DNA of 64,000 nucleotides from Fagopyrum homotropicum. Lineage: Eukaryota > Streptophyta > Magnoliopsida > Caryophyllales > Polygonaceae. Location: positions 116,808,494-116,872,493 of the forward strand of contig BSWB01000005.1 in assembly GCA_033239125.1 (NCBI GenBank), written 5' to 3'. Shown here in pieces: positions 12,821-24,348 of the stretch. Position numbers and translations under genes: made by a program. Below the pieces are notes generated by a model. That model was not told where the DNA came from. It made no database searches and saw only the letters and a program-made list of their open reading frames with translations. Every line of letters starts with the position of its first letter. Position 1 is the stretch's first letter.

Positions 12821-13180
12821 GAAGAAGTTTGTAAGATTATATAACTCAAGTGTGCATTGGCTGTAGATAGGAGACAGGAGGAGGAACTAAAACAAAGCAA
12901 GAAGAGAAGAGAAATAACTTATAGGAGATCGTAACATGAATGTGCATACTAAGTCTCACTTCCACTCTGTATAGTGTTTCATGTGTGGCTCTTACCCTAG
13001 GGTTTCATTGTCACCTTGTGGAAATGCATTTGATTTAAGCAATTACTTGTTAGTCACGACTCTCTGGAGTTTGTAACTTGGGGGGGAGAGATTTCATCCC
13101 GATTATTAATTGTGTCGGCTCTTTGGGCCTTCAAGCCGCGCATTATGACTTTATCATAGCCGTTCATCGGCCTATGTTTG
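12821..13180 (+). other. SPPL 3' UTR and downstream flank
   Basis: AT-rich sequence after the SPPL stop, without another gene. It should contain the transcript end. No single polyadenylation signal is decisive. The copia element is inserted about 360 bp beyond the stop codon. Confidence 0.5.
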
Positions 13181-13323
13181 TGTTGGATGTAGTCCTGTAA
13201 CTAATTCAGTTACATGAGCTGTAGTATAAATAAGAGCATTGTATACAGATAATGAAATAAGCATTTACACAATTCAGTTTCATACATTCACAAATCTCTC
13301 TCTCTCTCCTTATATCTCTATCA
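13181..13323 (+). repeat. 5' LTR of the young copia element
   Basis: 143 bp, TG...CA. It contains a TATA-like GTATAAATAAG, consistent with a promoter inside the LTR, and a CT microsatellite near its end. Confidence 0.95.
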
Positions 13324-13335
13324 TGGTATCAGAGG
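13324..13335 (+). other. Primer-binding site of the copia element
   Basis: TGGTATCAGAGG directly abuts the LTR and complements the 3' end of the initiator methionine tRNA. Confidence 0.9.
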
Positions 13336-13352
13336 TTCACTAAACTTCTGCC

Positions 13353-16300
13353 ATGGCTACTGAGTCGCCATCTTCCGCTACTACAGTAACTTCTTCTATC
13401 GATGATGAAGCACTTCTTCTTCAGCTTCATCATTCGGATGCTCCTTCATTGAAACTCTCTACCACACTTCTAAACAGCACCAATTATTCCAGGTGGAAAC
13501 GAGCAGTAGAAGTGTCATTATCTGCTAAGAACAAACTTCATTTCGTCAATGGAACTTGTACCAGATCTAAAACAGATACAAAAATGGCTGCCAAATGGGA
13601 TCAGTGCAATAGTATGCTCATTTCTTGGCTACTACACTCCATGGAGAAAGAAATTGGGAAATCAGTGCTGTTTTGTCAAACATCATCGCAAATCTGGAGT
13701 GAACTATCTGTTCGATTTGGCAAATCGAATCGGACAACTCTATATCAACTTCAGAAAGAACTTGCTCTTATTTCGCAAGGTAATCAATCCATAACATCGT
13801 ATTTCACAAATCTAAAGAAAATACGGGATGATTACATACTTGCTTTGACGAATCATGTGTGCAAATGTGGTTCGAATGCTATCGCTCTTGATATGATCCA
13901 TGACCAGCAAATCATCCAATTTCTGGTTGGACTTAATGATTCCTATAATCTTGCTCGCTCGCAAATCTTGATGATGCAACCTAGCCCTAGCCTCAATGAG
14001 GTTTACAAGATTCTCCTTCAGGAAGAGAATCAGAGGACGTTGTCTAATCTTTCGACATTGGATGATGCTGCTTCAGCCCTATATGCGCAGAATCGATCTC
14101 ATTCTTCAAGATCTTCGTCTCAAGGACAATCTTCGGTTGATAATCGAACAAATTCAGGCCAGAATTCTCGCCCTTACTGTGACCATTGCAAAACTAGAGG
14201 TCACACTGCTGATCGATGCTGGAAGCTCATTGGATATCCTACTTCGCCAGTGCCAGGTCTTGCTTGGTGCCAACAATGCAAGATCGCAGGTCACGACACC
14301 AACAAATGCTGGAAACGAGTTGGATACCCTGCAGGTCACAAACTCGCAGCAGCGTCCATCAACTCTTTCACACCTGAGCAAATGACATCTATTCTGGCGT
14401 TATTGGACAAGATTCCTACACAAGATTCTACATCTAATCCCACTGCATTCCTGGCTGGTAAGGCTAATTGCTTCCTATCTTTTAACCTAAACTCAAAATG
14501 GATCCTGGATAGCGGTGCTACCGACCACATCACGCCCAACCTTGATCTCTTTACATCATATACCCCCATCAACAGCCCCTCTTCTATTACCATGCCAAAT
14601 GGAAAACGTGCTTGCGTTGAACACCAAGGCACAATCGTTATCAATGATAAGATTACCCTATCCAATGTCCTACATGTTCCTGATTTTCAGTTTAACCTCA
14701 TCTCTATACACAAACTTTCTAATGACTTATCATCACACATTTTATTCACTCCTCATGCTTGCATTGTCCAGGACCCTTTGATGAAGACTCAGATGGTGAT
14801 TGGACGAGCATATAGGGGGCTATACGTGATTGACAAATCTTTGGAATTCACATCATCTACATCTACATCTACACCTTGTAATAATTCAAGTGATGTTGGT
14901 TTTTCCATGAACACTTCTCACAGTATACCTTCTGTTGAACTTTGGCATTGCCGGTTAGGACATATGCCCTTTGATCAATTGCACTTTGTTAATAACAGTC
15001 TTTCTATACCCAAGCATACATCCATATGTACCATCTGTCCCCAGGCTAGACAACATCGCAACTCATTTCCCAAATCATCTACTCGATCACCCCATATTTT
15101 TGACCTTATACACATTGATACTTGGGGACCCTATAAGCACCAAACACACAATGGCTTCTCCTATTTCCTCACCATAGTCGATGATCATTCTCGGTGTACC
15201 TGGACCTACCTCATGGCTCACAAAAGCAATACCCTTCCCCTTCTCAAATCTTTTGTCTTCATGATCAAGAACCATTTTAAAACCAAGATCAAAACCATCC
15301 GTTCGGACAATGCATTGGAGTTTGCTAGTAAAGAAGCCAAACTTTTCTATTCCATGGAGGGTATTACCCATCAAACTTCTTGTGTTTACACTCCCCAACA
15401 AAACGGTGTAGTGGAGCGCAAACATCGATACCTCCTAGAGGTAGCTAGATCACTTTTCTTTCAAGCCAAATTACCATACTCATACTGGGGTGAATGTGTC
15501 TTGACTGCCACATATCTCATCAATCGAAGACCTACCTCTATTCTTTCCCACAAGTCACCATATGAAGTCTTGTTTACCAAGTCACCATCATACAACCATT
15601 TACGTGTCTTTGGTTGTTTATGCTTCGTTCATGAACCAAAGGTCCATCGAGACAAGTTCAAACCTTGTGCTAAACCTTGTGTTTTTATAGGATATCCTTT
15701 TGGTCAAAAAGGCTATAAAGTACTTACCATTGATACTAGAGAGATTCTCATCTCTAGAGATGTAGTATTCCATGAACATTACTTACCTTTTCATCATCTT
15801 TCTCCACATATATCTTCTACCTTACCCATTACACCAAACATTTCTAACCTTGATTCATCCATTTTCATACCATCACAATCTCAGCCTTCCATCTCATCCA
15901 ATGACACCAATGATAATACTCCCATCCCTACCATTTCTACTACTCCAAATCAGTCCATAAACACTAATGATAATACTCCCCATTCACCACTTATACGACG
16001 TTCCACTCGTGTTCCCAAACATCCATCTTACCTAGATGATTTTATATGCACGTATAGCTCTTGCTCTCCATTACCAGGTAACTACACTACTTTACCTTTA
16101 TCTTCCTCTCATATTACCTTACTTTCTGCCCTTACATCTTTTGTTGAACCCACATCTTATACCGAAGCATCCAAGGATCCAAATTGGGTACAGGCTATGG
16201 ATAAGGAGTATCATGCTCTACAAACCATACATGGGATCTCACACCTTTACCATCTAACAAGAAGGCTATCGGATGCAAATGGGTCTTCAAGGTTAAGCTC

Positions 16301-17689
16301 AAAGCTGATGGAACATTAGAGAGGTATAAGGCGAGATTAGTTGCAAAAGGCTTCAATCAAAAACAAGGAATCGACTACCATGAAACGTTTTCTCCCGTTG
16401 TCAAGATGACAACCATACGAACTATCATTGCTATTGCAGCATCTAAAGGATGGATACTTCACCAAATGGATGTCAATAACGCTTTCTTACATGGTAACTT
16501 GTTCGAAGATGTTTATATGAAAGTTCCACCAGGTATCCCTAACCCATTATCTCTCGTATGCAAGCTCAGGAAGTCATTGTATGGCTTGAAACAAGCGTCC
16601 CGCCAATGGTTTCATCGCCTAACAAATGCCCTCATCGAACAAGGTTTTCAACAATCCAAGAACGACTACTCCTTATTTCTCAAGAAAACGATATCAGATA
16701 TTACTATCGTCGCTATATACGTTGATGATCTTCTTGTCACCGGCTCATGTGAAGCATCCATCACGTCTCTCAAAACTTATCTGGATCAGACCTTCAGTAT
16801 TAAGGACCTTGGCATTCTACATTTCTTTCTAGGCCTTGAAGTTGCCCATACGCCTTCAGGCGTTGTCTTGGCTCAAAGAAAGTTCGTCCTGGAGCTTCTC
16901 AGTGAAGCTAACATACCTCCAGACAAGACTTTTGTTACTCCACTTCCCCTTAATCTCAAACTATTACCGGATGAAGGAACACCAATCTCAAATCCATCTT
17001 ACTATCGTTCTCTCGTTGGCAAGTTAAATTTCCTCACAAATACAAGGCCAGACATATGCTTCGCAGTCCAAAGTCTTAGTCAATTCATGCAGAACCCACA
17101 TACTTCTCACTTGGATGCACTGCATCACACCCTAAGCTACATTCAGGGTACTATAGGCCATGGTATTCTTCTAAACAGTTGTGACAAGCCTAACTTATTA
17201 GCCTACACTGACTCCGATTGGGCCTCTTGTCCCTATACCAGATGCAGTGTGAGTGGCTTTGCAATTCTACTTGGCACATCACCAATCAGCTGGAAGTCAA
17301 AGAAACAGACTACGGTTTCCAGGAGCTCAGCAGAGGCTGAATACCGTGCCATGGCACAAGCTGCTGCAGATGTCACTTGGCTCATTCGACTCCTTGAAGA
17401 ATTAGGTCTACCACCACCACAACCAGTTCACATTCATTGTGACAATAAATCAGCCATTCAAATTAGCAAGAATCCGGTGTTTCACGAAAGAACCAAACAT
17501 ATCGAGATCGATTGTCATTTTACGAGAGACAAAGTTATGGAAGGTTTACTGCAGCTTAATCATGTATCCACCTATGAACAAGTTGCTGATGTACTGACCA
17601 AGATTGTTCCCTCAAATCAACAAGCACATTTACTTTCCAAACTAGGCATGCATATGCCACCTAGTTTGCGGGGGGGGTGTTGGATGTAG
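13353..17689 (+). pseudogene. Copia Gag-Pol polyprotein with one frameshift
   Basis: The first frame (13353-16319, 988 aa) holds a UBN2-type gag, two zinc knuckles of the CX2CX4HX4C form (CDHCKTRGHTADRC and CQQCKIAGHDTNKC, residues about 270-325), the protease motif ILDSGATDHIT (about 384), the GAG-pre-integrase WHCRLGH (about 530) and the integrase core (HIDTWGP, then IRSDNALEF, then QNGVVERKHR). After DPNWVQAMDKEYHALQT the frame slips at about 16221-16232 and ends at 16319. The other frame carries on with the expected text (WDLTPLP, KWVFKVK), through RT (QMDVNNAFLHG, catalytic YVDDLL) and RNase H (YTDSDWA, SSAEAEYRA) to 17689. The gap size fits loss of a single base. Otherwise the protein is complete. 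Confidence 0.93.
17670..17677 (+). other. Polypurine tract of the copia element
   Basis: Eight consecutive G residues immediately before the 3' LTR. Confidence 0.85.
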
Positions 17690-17820
17690 TCCTGTAACTA
17701 ATTCAGTTACATGAGCTGTAGTATAAATAAGAGCATTGTATACAGATAATGAAATAAGCATTTACACAATTCAGTTTCATACATTCACAAATCTCTCTCT
17801 CTCTCCTTATATCTCTATCA
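17678..17820 (+). repeat. 3' LTR of the young copia element
   Basis: 143 bp, identical to the 5' LTR, and followed at once by the duplicated target GTTTG. Confidence 0.95.
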
Positions 17821-17825
17821 GTTTG

Positions 17826-18190
17826 GGCCCAGATCGACTCGAATCGGACCTAAACCCGAACATTTTAAATACGATGACTGAAGACCTTCCATAATGTTCA
17901 AGTTTTATCAGGTCCTAATGTTTCGGGTTATGGTTGGTTCAAATGGGGTTCTAGTCTGTCCAAACCCTATTGGATATAACTTAAAGTAATATATATTCTA
18001 TTATATTTTTCTTTGAGAATATTCTATTATAATAAAATACATAGATAAACAAATAATAAAAAAAATAATTTATGTTCCCAACCCATACCATTCAAAATAC
18101 AAATTCAAACAGTCAACAAAAAAATTCAATGTTTATAGTAAGACACCGTTATGCGTAACACCACACAAAAGACAAAGTTCATATTATCTA
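17826..18190. other. Intergenic DNA after the copia element
   Basis: AT-rich, no gene. Runs such as GTCCAAACC and CGGACCTAAACCCG recall the ends of hAT-like repeats. Similar text at 20030-20200 suggests that both may belong to one interrupted repeat. I could not prove this. Confidence 0.3.
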
Positions 18191-18304
18191 ATTATCGTGT
18201 TAAAGTTCATTTGTACTCTCTTGGCTAAGTTTTATTCATACCACATTAATATTTACTTTGTGGGTCGTTGACCTACTGTTTTGTGGGTCGTTGGCCTATT
18301 GCTT

Positions 18305-18637
18305 AAGGGTTGTACAACTATGGACCGGACCGGAAATAACGGTCCGATCCTGGACCATAATTGTAAAAATCCGGTCCGGTCCATGATATTACGGTCCGTT
18401 CTGGTCCCGAGCCGTAATGTTCCGATCTGGTCCGGACCGTTGATTTACATTTTATTTTTTTTTTCAATAAGAAAAGTATCCGGTCCGGTCCAAACCAGAC
18501 CGGACCGGATTTAATCCCTACAAAAAAATTTTATTTTTTTTGCAAAAAATAAAACAGTCCGGACCGGACTGTTACGGTCCGGTCCGGACCATGGACCATT
18601 TCACACTAGCAGTGGTCCGGACCGTTTGAACACCCTT
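18305..18637. mobile_element. hAT-like MITE rich in CCGGTCC motifs
   Basis: 333 bp. The left end AAGGGTTGTACAAC pairs with the right-end reverse complement AAGGGTGTTCAAAC. GGTCCGGACCG-type motifs on both strands fill the subterminal parts. Flanks TATTGCTT and AACTGCTT agree at 6 of 8 positions, as expected for an old 8-bp hAT duplication. No coding capacity. It interrupts one unit of the U2-like array. Confidence 0.65.
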
Positions 18638-18764
18638 AACTGCTTTATGGTTGTTGACCTAATGTTTATGGGTTGCTCAATATTTTCAATCCCATATCGA
18701 TTATCAAGTAAAACTGATAGTTTGATTACTTGCATATATAGAGGGTTTGAAGATTAAACAAATC

Positions 18765-18839
18765 ATACATTTCTTGGCCTTTTGGCTAAATTGAAGTATA
18801 ATTTTTATTCATAACGGATTAATATCTACTTTGTGGGTC
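18765..18839 (+). pseudogene. U2 snRNA-like fragment, copy 1
   Basis: It begins ATACATTTCTTGGCCTTTTG, against plant U2 ATACCTTTCTCGGCCTTTTG. It continues through GGCTAA, AAGTATAAT and GATTAATATCT to GTGGGTC, where U2 has GTGGGCC. The TATA box lies about 30 bp upstream. The 3' two thirds of U2 and the Sm site are missing. Confidence 0.65.
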
Positions 18840-19188
18840 ATTGAACTAATGTTTTGTGGGTTGTCAAATATTTTCAATCACACATCGATTATCAAGTAGA
18901 GTTGATAGTTTGATAACTGTAAATAGAGGGATTGATTTTTGGTTAAGTTGAAGTATAATTTTTATTCATAACGGATTAATATTTGTTTTGTGGGTCGTTA
19001 GCCTACTACTTTGTTTGTTCGTTGACTTAATGTTTGTGGGTTGCTAAATATTTTCAATCCCACATCGATTATCAATTTGATAACTTGTATAAATAGAGGG
19101 TTTGAAGATTAAACAAATCATACATTTCTTGGTCTTTTGGCTAAGGGTCGTTGACCCCTAATGTTTTGTGGGTTTCTAAATATTTTCA

Positions 19189-19240
19189 ATCCCATATCGA
19201 TAATCAAGTAACGTTAATAGTTTGATAACTTGTATAAATA
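19189..19240 (+). promoter_or_regulatory. snRNA-type USE plus TATA promoter pair
   Basis: ATCCCATATCG (consensus RTCCCACATCG, one change) at 19189-19199 is followed after 33 bp by TATAAATA at 19233-19240. The U2-like start follows about 32 bp beyond the TATA start. These are the spacings known for plant Pol II snRNA genes. Confidence 0.55.
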
Positions 19241-19264
19241 GAAGGTTTCAAGATTATACAAACC

Positions 19265-19338
19265 ATACATTTCTTGGTCTTTTGGCTAAATTGAAGTATA
19301 ATTTTATTCATAACGGATTATTATTTGCTTTGTGGATC
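19265..19338 (+). pseudogene. U2 snRNA-like fragment, copy 4
   Basis: ATACATTTCTTGGTCTTTTG followed by GGCTAA, AAGTATAAT and GGATTATTATTTG up to GTGGATC. It matches copy 1 closely and is truncated in the same place. Confidence 0.6.
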
Positions 19339-19501
19339 GCTGATCTACTGTTTTGTGGGTCTTTGACCTAATGTTATGTGGGTTGCTAAATATTTTTAAT
19401 CTCACCTCGATTATCAAGTATGACTGATAGTTTCATAAGTTATATAAATAGAGAGTTTTAAGATTAAACAATGTATTCAAAATATAATGAATATTTTGAA
19501 T

Positions 19502-19530
19502 ACCCGTGCAGGACACGGGTTCTAAACTAG
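19502..19530 (+). mobile_element. Helitron-type 3' terminus
   Basis: A 7-bp stem ACCCGTG/CACGGGT with loop CAGGA, six spacer bases, then CTAG followed by T. This is the hallmark hairpin-plus-CTRR end of plant Helitrons. I could not fix the matching 5' TC end. The element may contain the U2-like array. Confidence 0.6.
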
Positions 19531-19561
19531 TTATCGTGGTAAAGTTTATTTGTACTCTCTT

Positions 19562-20949
19562 AGTCTTCTTGATGTATTATGTTCTAACTTTCAATTAACA
19601 ATCGGTCATTCACCGTCTTCAAAATTATACTTGTCACATGCAACATAAGTAGAGAAGTCAAACAAGTATTGCTGGTAAAACACACACCCAACTTAAATTA
19701 TTGGCAAGGAATTCAAGCAAAGATCAAAAGGCGGGATTGAGTAAGAGTTGAAGACTCAAAGAGTTGAACGAAGACATCGAACAAGGAAGAGTGGAACCAA
19801 ATTGCGAAGTGGAAGAGTTGAACGAAGACACGTGGTTGGGAACTCATGCAAGGGATTGGAAAGGCGGAACCGAACTGAGAAGTGGGATTAAACCTCTAAA
19901 CGAAAAGTGGAACGCGAATACGGATGATGGTTCTCGTATCAAAATTAAAAAGACAAAAGGGTATGGGGAATGTAGAGAGTTGTGAGGGATATTGATTAAC
20001 TTAGTTTTTTTTAAAAAAAAATTCAAATAATTCAGTCCAAACCAAACATGAATGAGTTTTGGACCAACCCGACCGTGTCTAGTACTTAAAAATTTTGGAC
20101 CTAAGACCTACCCTAATGTGTTGGGGCTAGGTTTATGATCGGATCAAACTATCCAAATCGGTCCAAAAAGAAATTATGGACCTATCTTTCAACAACCCTA
20201 GACTTTACTCTTATGAAATTGAAATTTTAACTTTTAACTTTTGACACAAAGATGAAGAGACGGTGATTTCATTCGATGATACAAAATATAGCGACCGGGA
20301 CGGATTCCTTTCACATCCCCGGGTAAGAATCTTTTTACCTACTCTATTGTAATTTGTTGCTTGTAAATAATACAGCTTTGTGTAGCTTTTAGTCCATGAG
20401 GCATACTTTAAAATATTAAGCCAAACTAGATTACATTGTAGGTTAATCGTGAGTGGAACATAGTGGAATCAAATTAGGATATATGGCATATTGTTTAGAA
20501 CAAAGTAAAATATTCCTTATTTCATTTTTTTGTATTAGGCATTATTTGATTATCCACGTGGTGTTGGTACAAACTAATCCACTATGTTTTAGCTTCATGG
20601 ATTCTACTACGAACGAGAGGCAATGGATGACTGAGTTCCTTAAAGGGAGGAACGAAGAATATGGTGTTAACTGCATGTGGATCATGGGAAAATGTTAGGG
20701 ATTCGTTATGTTTAGCTCGACATGCAAACAATTTGGACACTCTATAGAAGACGAAATTCAATGATCTTAATACCGAGACATCATTCAGCTGAACCCGCAA
20801 ATCAAAGAAAGATGGAGTCTCTTTGAGTTTTAGAGGGTGGAAAAGTGTTGTTGATACATGGATGTTGATTGTTATAACTCCCTTTTATCGTCTTCTTGAT
20901 GTTATTCATATTTACACTTAAAGTCATTTACACTAATTATTTTTTTGAT
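19562..20949. other. Intergenic DNA, unclassified repeats
   Basis: No supported gene. 19740-19960 holds a short internally repetitive stretch (GAGTTGAACGAAGACA twice) in a 73-codon frame with no domain. 20030-20200 has TTGGACC/GGTCCAAA motifs in both orientations, ending CAACAACCCTAG, and looks like a decayed MITE. Confidence 0.35.
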
Positions 20950-23110
20950 AATGGAAAGCGGTTAGGATGGACTATCTTTTAGAGGTAGTTCATCCTAAAG
21001 CATCCTTGCGGATGAGAACACAAAGTTCACAATCGTCAGAAAAGTTGGTGTTAGGTGTTGAAATTCTCAGATCGGTTAATCGGTCAGCAACACAATTTAT
21101 TCTCTGAAAACATGTCTAATCTGGATTTCGTCAAAGAACCTGAGGTCCAGCTTGGAGTCGGAAATAATCATCTCGATCTCTCAAGGGCAGCTCTAACAAC
21201 CTTCGAGTGCCTTAATAACACATAGGTTGTCCCCTTCGATTTTGATCTTTTTAATTTGAAGTCTGATTGCCTCGTGAAGGCCTGTTTTTAGGGCAATAGC
21301 TTCAGCCTTTAAGACCGAGTTGAAGCTTTTTTGTTTTTGCATCAAGTCTTACGACTTTTCCATTGTGGTCTCGAATCATGTATCGTATAGAAGTACTTCC
21401 GGAATACAATTTAGATCCATCAAATTTTAGTTTATGAAATCTCGGTTTTGGTTTATCCCATTTAATATTTTGGTTTTCCTTGTGTTGAGATTAACATTAT
21501 TTTGTTGCTTAATGTCATAGTCATCTTCATCAAGGGTATTGCATTTCCACTTATGAATTTGATTCCTCATAAAGCCGGTGATCTTGTTATATGACTCATT
21601 GAGTTCATTACCAAAATTAATGTTGTTTCTAAAGTACCAAATACTCCATCAAATGGTTGCAATACAAGCAAATTTGTTTATTCCTAGTTTATTTTTAAAG
21701 TTCGGTTAAAATTTCATGGTTTTTTTTTATTGTTATAATTTATTTGATCTATTTCGTTAAAAATTGTTTTGTTGATTTTTTTTTAATGAGTTGTTTGTTA
21801 AAAGGACATTCAAGGAACAAATTGACCAAATCCTCGAGGTGATGGTTGCAGTGTTCCCAATGTCTTTTAAATGCATTTCTTCTATCGTTCAACTTTGCTT
21901 TTGTTGGAAATCCATTTGTGATAATATCCATTAAAAGTTTTTAATTTTTGGTTGTGTATCAAGTTTTCAGATCCAGTCACAAACATTAGCTTGCCAAAAG
22001 AAAGTTTGTGTCTCAATCATATGGATTGTAGATTTAGTAGAGAACCAACCATTATTGCTACCTTTCCAATAAAGTCTATCTTGAATTTTATTATTTGGGA
22101 TAATTGTTTCCTTAATTCCCCCCCCCCTAATATCTTCGCTTAAAAAGTGTTGTAGTTCTTTATCAATATTGTTGGCATCCCAATGTCCTATGTTATTGAT
22201 AAAATGACTCACTCTTGTGTTGGTATCAATGAGATTAATATTGTTTGCCAATTTAATTAGCGAGGAAGGTGTTACCCACAAGTCATGCCATAAATTTATA
22301 GTTTCACCATCACCAACCTGCCAAATAAGTCCGCTCTTGAATTCGCTTTTGAGTTTCATGAACTTATTCCATTGTCATGAGGTTGTGCCTTTCTTTTGGT
22401 AATGAAGGATATTAGTATTTTAAGGTACTTTTCAGTGATGATCCTTATTCAAATGTTATGTGGTTCAACTAGAATTAATTTTCATAAGAGTTTCATTTGT
22501 AGTGCTTTGTTGGTGATACGGGCTCTACTCAGGCTCAATCCACCATTTTCCTTGAATTTACAAATTACATCTCATCCAATGATAGACCCGTATTGACCCC
22601 CTTTATTCCATAAGAATTTTTTGTATGTTTTGTCCAATTCCTTTAGGTTATAATTTGGTAGCATAAAGTTTCGCATAGCAAAGGTTACTTTGGTTGCAAA
22701 TTGCACGTGTTTGAAGAGAGTCCTTCTACCCTCTTGCGATAGGGAGTTAGCTTTCCATTTTGATAATTGTTGTTTAGTTTAAGATTGATTTCCCAAACGT
22801 TTCCTTTGTCACTCTTCAGTTGATAGTGGGACACCCAAATATTTATGAAGAGACTTAGTAAGGTTCATAGCTAGAATATTTTTTAATTGTGTGATGTTAT
22901 TTTCGGTGGTATTTTTTGTTGTTTGAAAAATAGATTTTTTTTATAGTTGATTTTTTGTCCCAAAATGGAGCAATACATATCCAAAATTTGTTTTACTCTT
23001 TGGCAGGAAGCCATGTTTGTCTTGGCAAAGATGATCATGTCGTAAGTGAAGGAAATGAATGAGATTGGAGTTACTTGTCTGCAGACAAAGAATCCAATAT
23101 GGTTATCATA
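20950..23110 (-). mobile_element. Decayed LINE (L1-type non-LTR retrotransposon)
   Basis: The minus strand carries, in order, a reverse-transcriptase stretch around a damaged YADD box (FTYDMIIFAKTNMASC, about 23000-23060), the RT thumb/C-terminal text AMRNFMLPNYNLKELDK (about 22640-22690), the zf-RVT region WQVGDGETINLWHDLWV with the downstream G-WFSTKS (21967-22359), and an RNase H-like end (LKAEAIALKTGLHEAIRL with IEGDNLCVIKALEGC, about 21200-21330). The frame is broken by many stops and shifts. No clear poly(A) tail or target duplication was found. Confidence 0.75.
21967..22359 (-). pseudogene. LINE polyprotein fragment (zinc-binding RT-associated region)
   Basis: The longest open piece of the LINE, 130 codons. 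The pattern 'WxVGDGxxIxxWxDxW ... GHWD ... IP... DRLYWKGSNNGWFSTKS' is characteristic of the segment after the RT in plant L1 elements. Confidence 0.7.
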
Positions 23111-23814
23111 ATTATTGCAATCTCATGTTTTGAGATAAAGATTGGATCTAGGGTTTTTGATAATTTTTGGCAGAAAGGGTAGAGGAGAAGAGGGCTCGAG
23201 AGACTCGATCTTCAACTAAACGCCTGTTTTGTCGGGGTGAAATGCTTTGTTTGTGCATCTGATGGGTGTCATTGGAGGTGTGAACGATGGGTAAGAAGGT
23301 TGGGGGAGGCGATAGTCCATCACTTTAGTTGTTAGGGTTTTTTTATGGGGGAGCGTTTATTTACACTAATCATTAATAAATACCGTAATAATATCAAACT
23401 AGTGTAAGTTTTATGCCTCACCTATCCAAATACCCCGAGCCCAGTGATAACCACATTTGTCGGCGGACTCATTAACTATGAGCCTTGCCTACTCCCCACA
23501 TGCCTCTATTGAAGACCGATAAGGTGAATGAGAAGTTAAAGCAACATCTCCGGAATGAAGGACATGAAATGATGGGGGACATCTATCCTCCATAAAGACG
23601 AATTGGTCAGGGTGTGGATCTACAATATGATCGTGAACATCTCGGTGACCTCCACAAGCCGATGGCGTAGGCCATCGTGGTCTCTATATCGCCTCTATTG
23701 TTTGATACATTTATATGTTCTTTAATAATAGTTATTATTTAATAAATTTAATATTCATTTCTAATTTATAAAAATAAACTAAACTTATAATATTTAAGTT
23801 ATTATGAAAAAAAT

Positions 23815-23850
<36 letters not shown>

Positions 23851-24030
23851 AATATGTTAGTATATATTTGAAGTCGATTTCTCGAGCTCAAAAAACTCAT
23901 TTTTTGTTTTGTTTTCTATCCGATTCTCAAACAAACCACATTCATTTCATCCAATATATACTAACATACCCGATTACTAACTAATTGAACCTAAATAAAT
24001 CTGAAATCAATGTAACAGGAAAAAAAAAAC
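23111..24030. other. Intergenic DNA with a (TA)n(TG)n microsatellite
   Basis: No gene seen. A (TA)n run passes directly into (TG)n at about 23815-23850. Confidence 0.5.
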
Positions 24031-24348
24031 TTGATATACATGCTCTTATGCCTATTGTTTGTGTTTTCCATATGGTCGGCCTCCTCGTTTCCTACCTCTT
24101 TTGTGGTGGGTAAGATGACCCTCAATGCGACCTTTGCTAAGGTGGCTAAGTATGAGAGAACTTACATCGAAAACCAATATATGTTTCTTTTGTTCGCTTT
24201 TGACACATTTGGTTTTCTTGCGCCTGATGTTGCTGAGATTCTCAAGAGGGTACAACGGGTCTTGCATGATAACGTTGTGTCTCCTAGATCTTCATATGTG
24301 GCATCTATGAGGATTGGGATTTATATTCAAAAAGAGTTGACGGTGTGA
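24031..24348 (+). pseudogene. Retroelement-derived fragment of unclear family
   Basis: A 105-codon frame whose middle (AKVAKYERTYIENQYMFLLF, then AFDTFGFLAPDVAEILKRVQ) resembles text found in many plant TE-derived reading frames (ENQ..F.PFAFDTFGFLAPEA). I cannot place it in a named domain with certainty. It runs into the left LTR of the neighbouring copia element. Confidence 0.35.

Larger units (their letters stand above)
13181..17820 (+). mobile_element. Young Ty1/copia LTR retrotransposon
   Basis: A 4640-bp element with 143-bp LTRs that I find identical base for base (13181-13323, 17678-17820). They start TGTTGG and end CTCTATCA. The 5-bp target duplication is GTTTG (13176-13180 and 17821-17825). 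A PBS for initiator Met tRNA follows the 5' LTR and a G8 polypurine tract precedes the 3' LTR. The domain order protease, integrase, RT, RNase H is the copia order. It lies in the same orientation as SPPL. Confidence 0.97.
18190..19470 (+). repeat. Degenerate tandem array of U2 snRNA-like 5' ends with snRNA promoters
   Basis: The same unit recurs about five times, interrupted once by a MITE. It has an RTCCCACATCG-like upstream element, a spacer, a TATA box, then a U2-like 5' end and a GTGGGTCGTTGACC spacer. USE-like sites: 18689-18699, 18877-18887, 19057-19067, 19189-19199, 19399-19409. TATA-like sites: 18735, about 18919 (weak), 19088, 19233, 19443. U2-like starts: 18765, about 18931 (5' damaged), 19120 (only about 25 nt), 19265; a further damaged body lies at about 18211-18267. 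USE-to-TATA gaps of 33-35 bp in the longer units match plant Pol II snRNA genes. The bodies stop after about 75 nt, without an Sm site, and have lost the branch-site-pairing GTAGTA. They look like non-functional derivatives. Confidence 0.65.

Noticed and set aside
18765..18839. A functional U2 snRNA gene
   Set aside because: The body is diverged, lacks the branch-site-pairing GTAGTA, the Sm site and the 3' stem-loops.
19764..19985. 73-aa hydrophilic frame as a gene
   Set aside because: Low-complexity with an internal repeat, no homology I recognise, within repeat-rich DNA.
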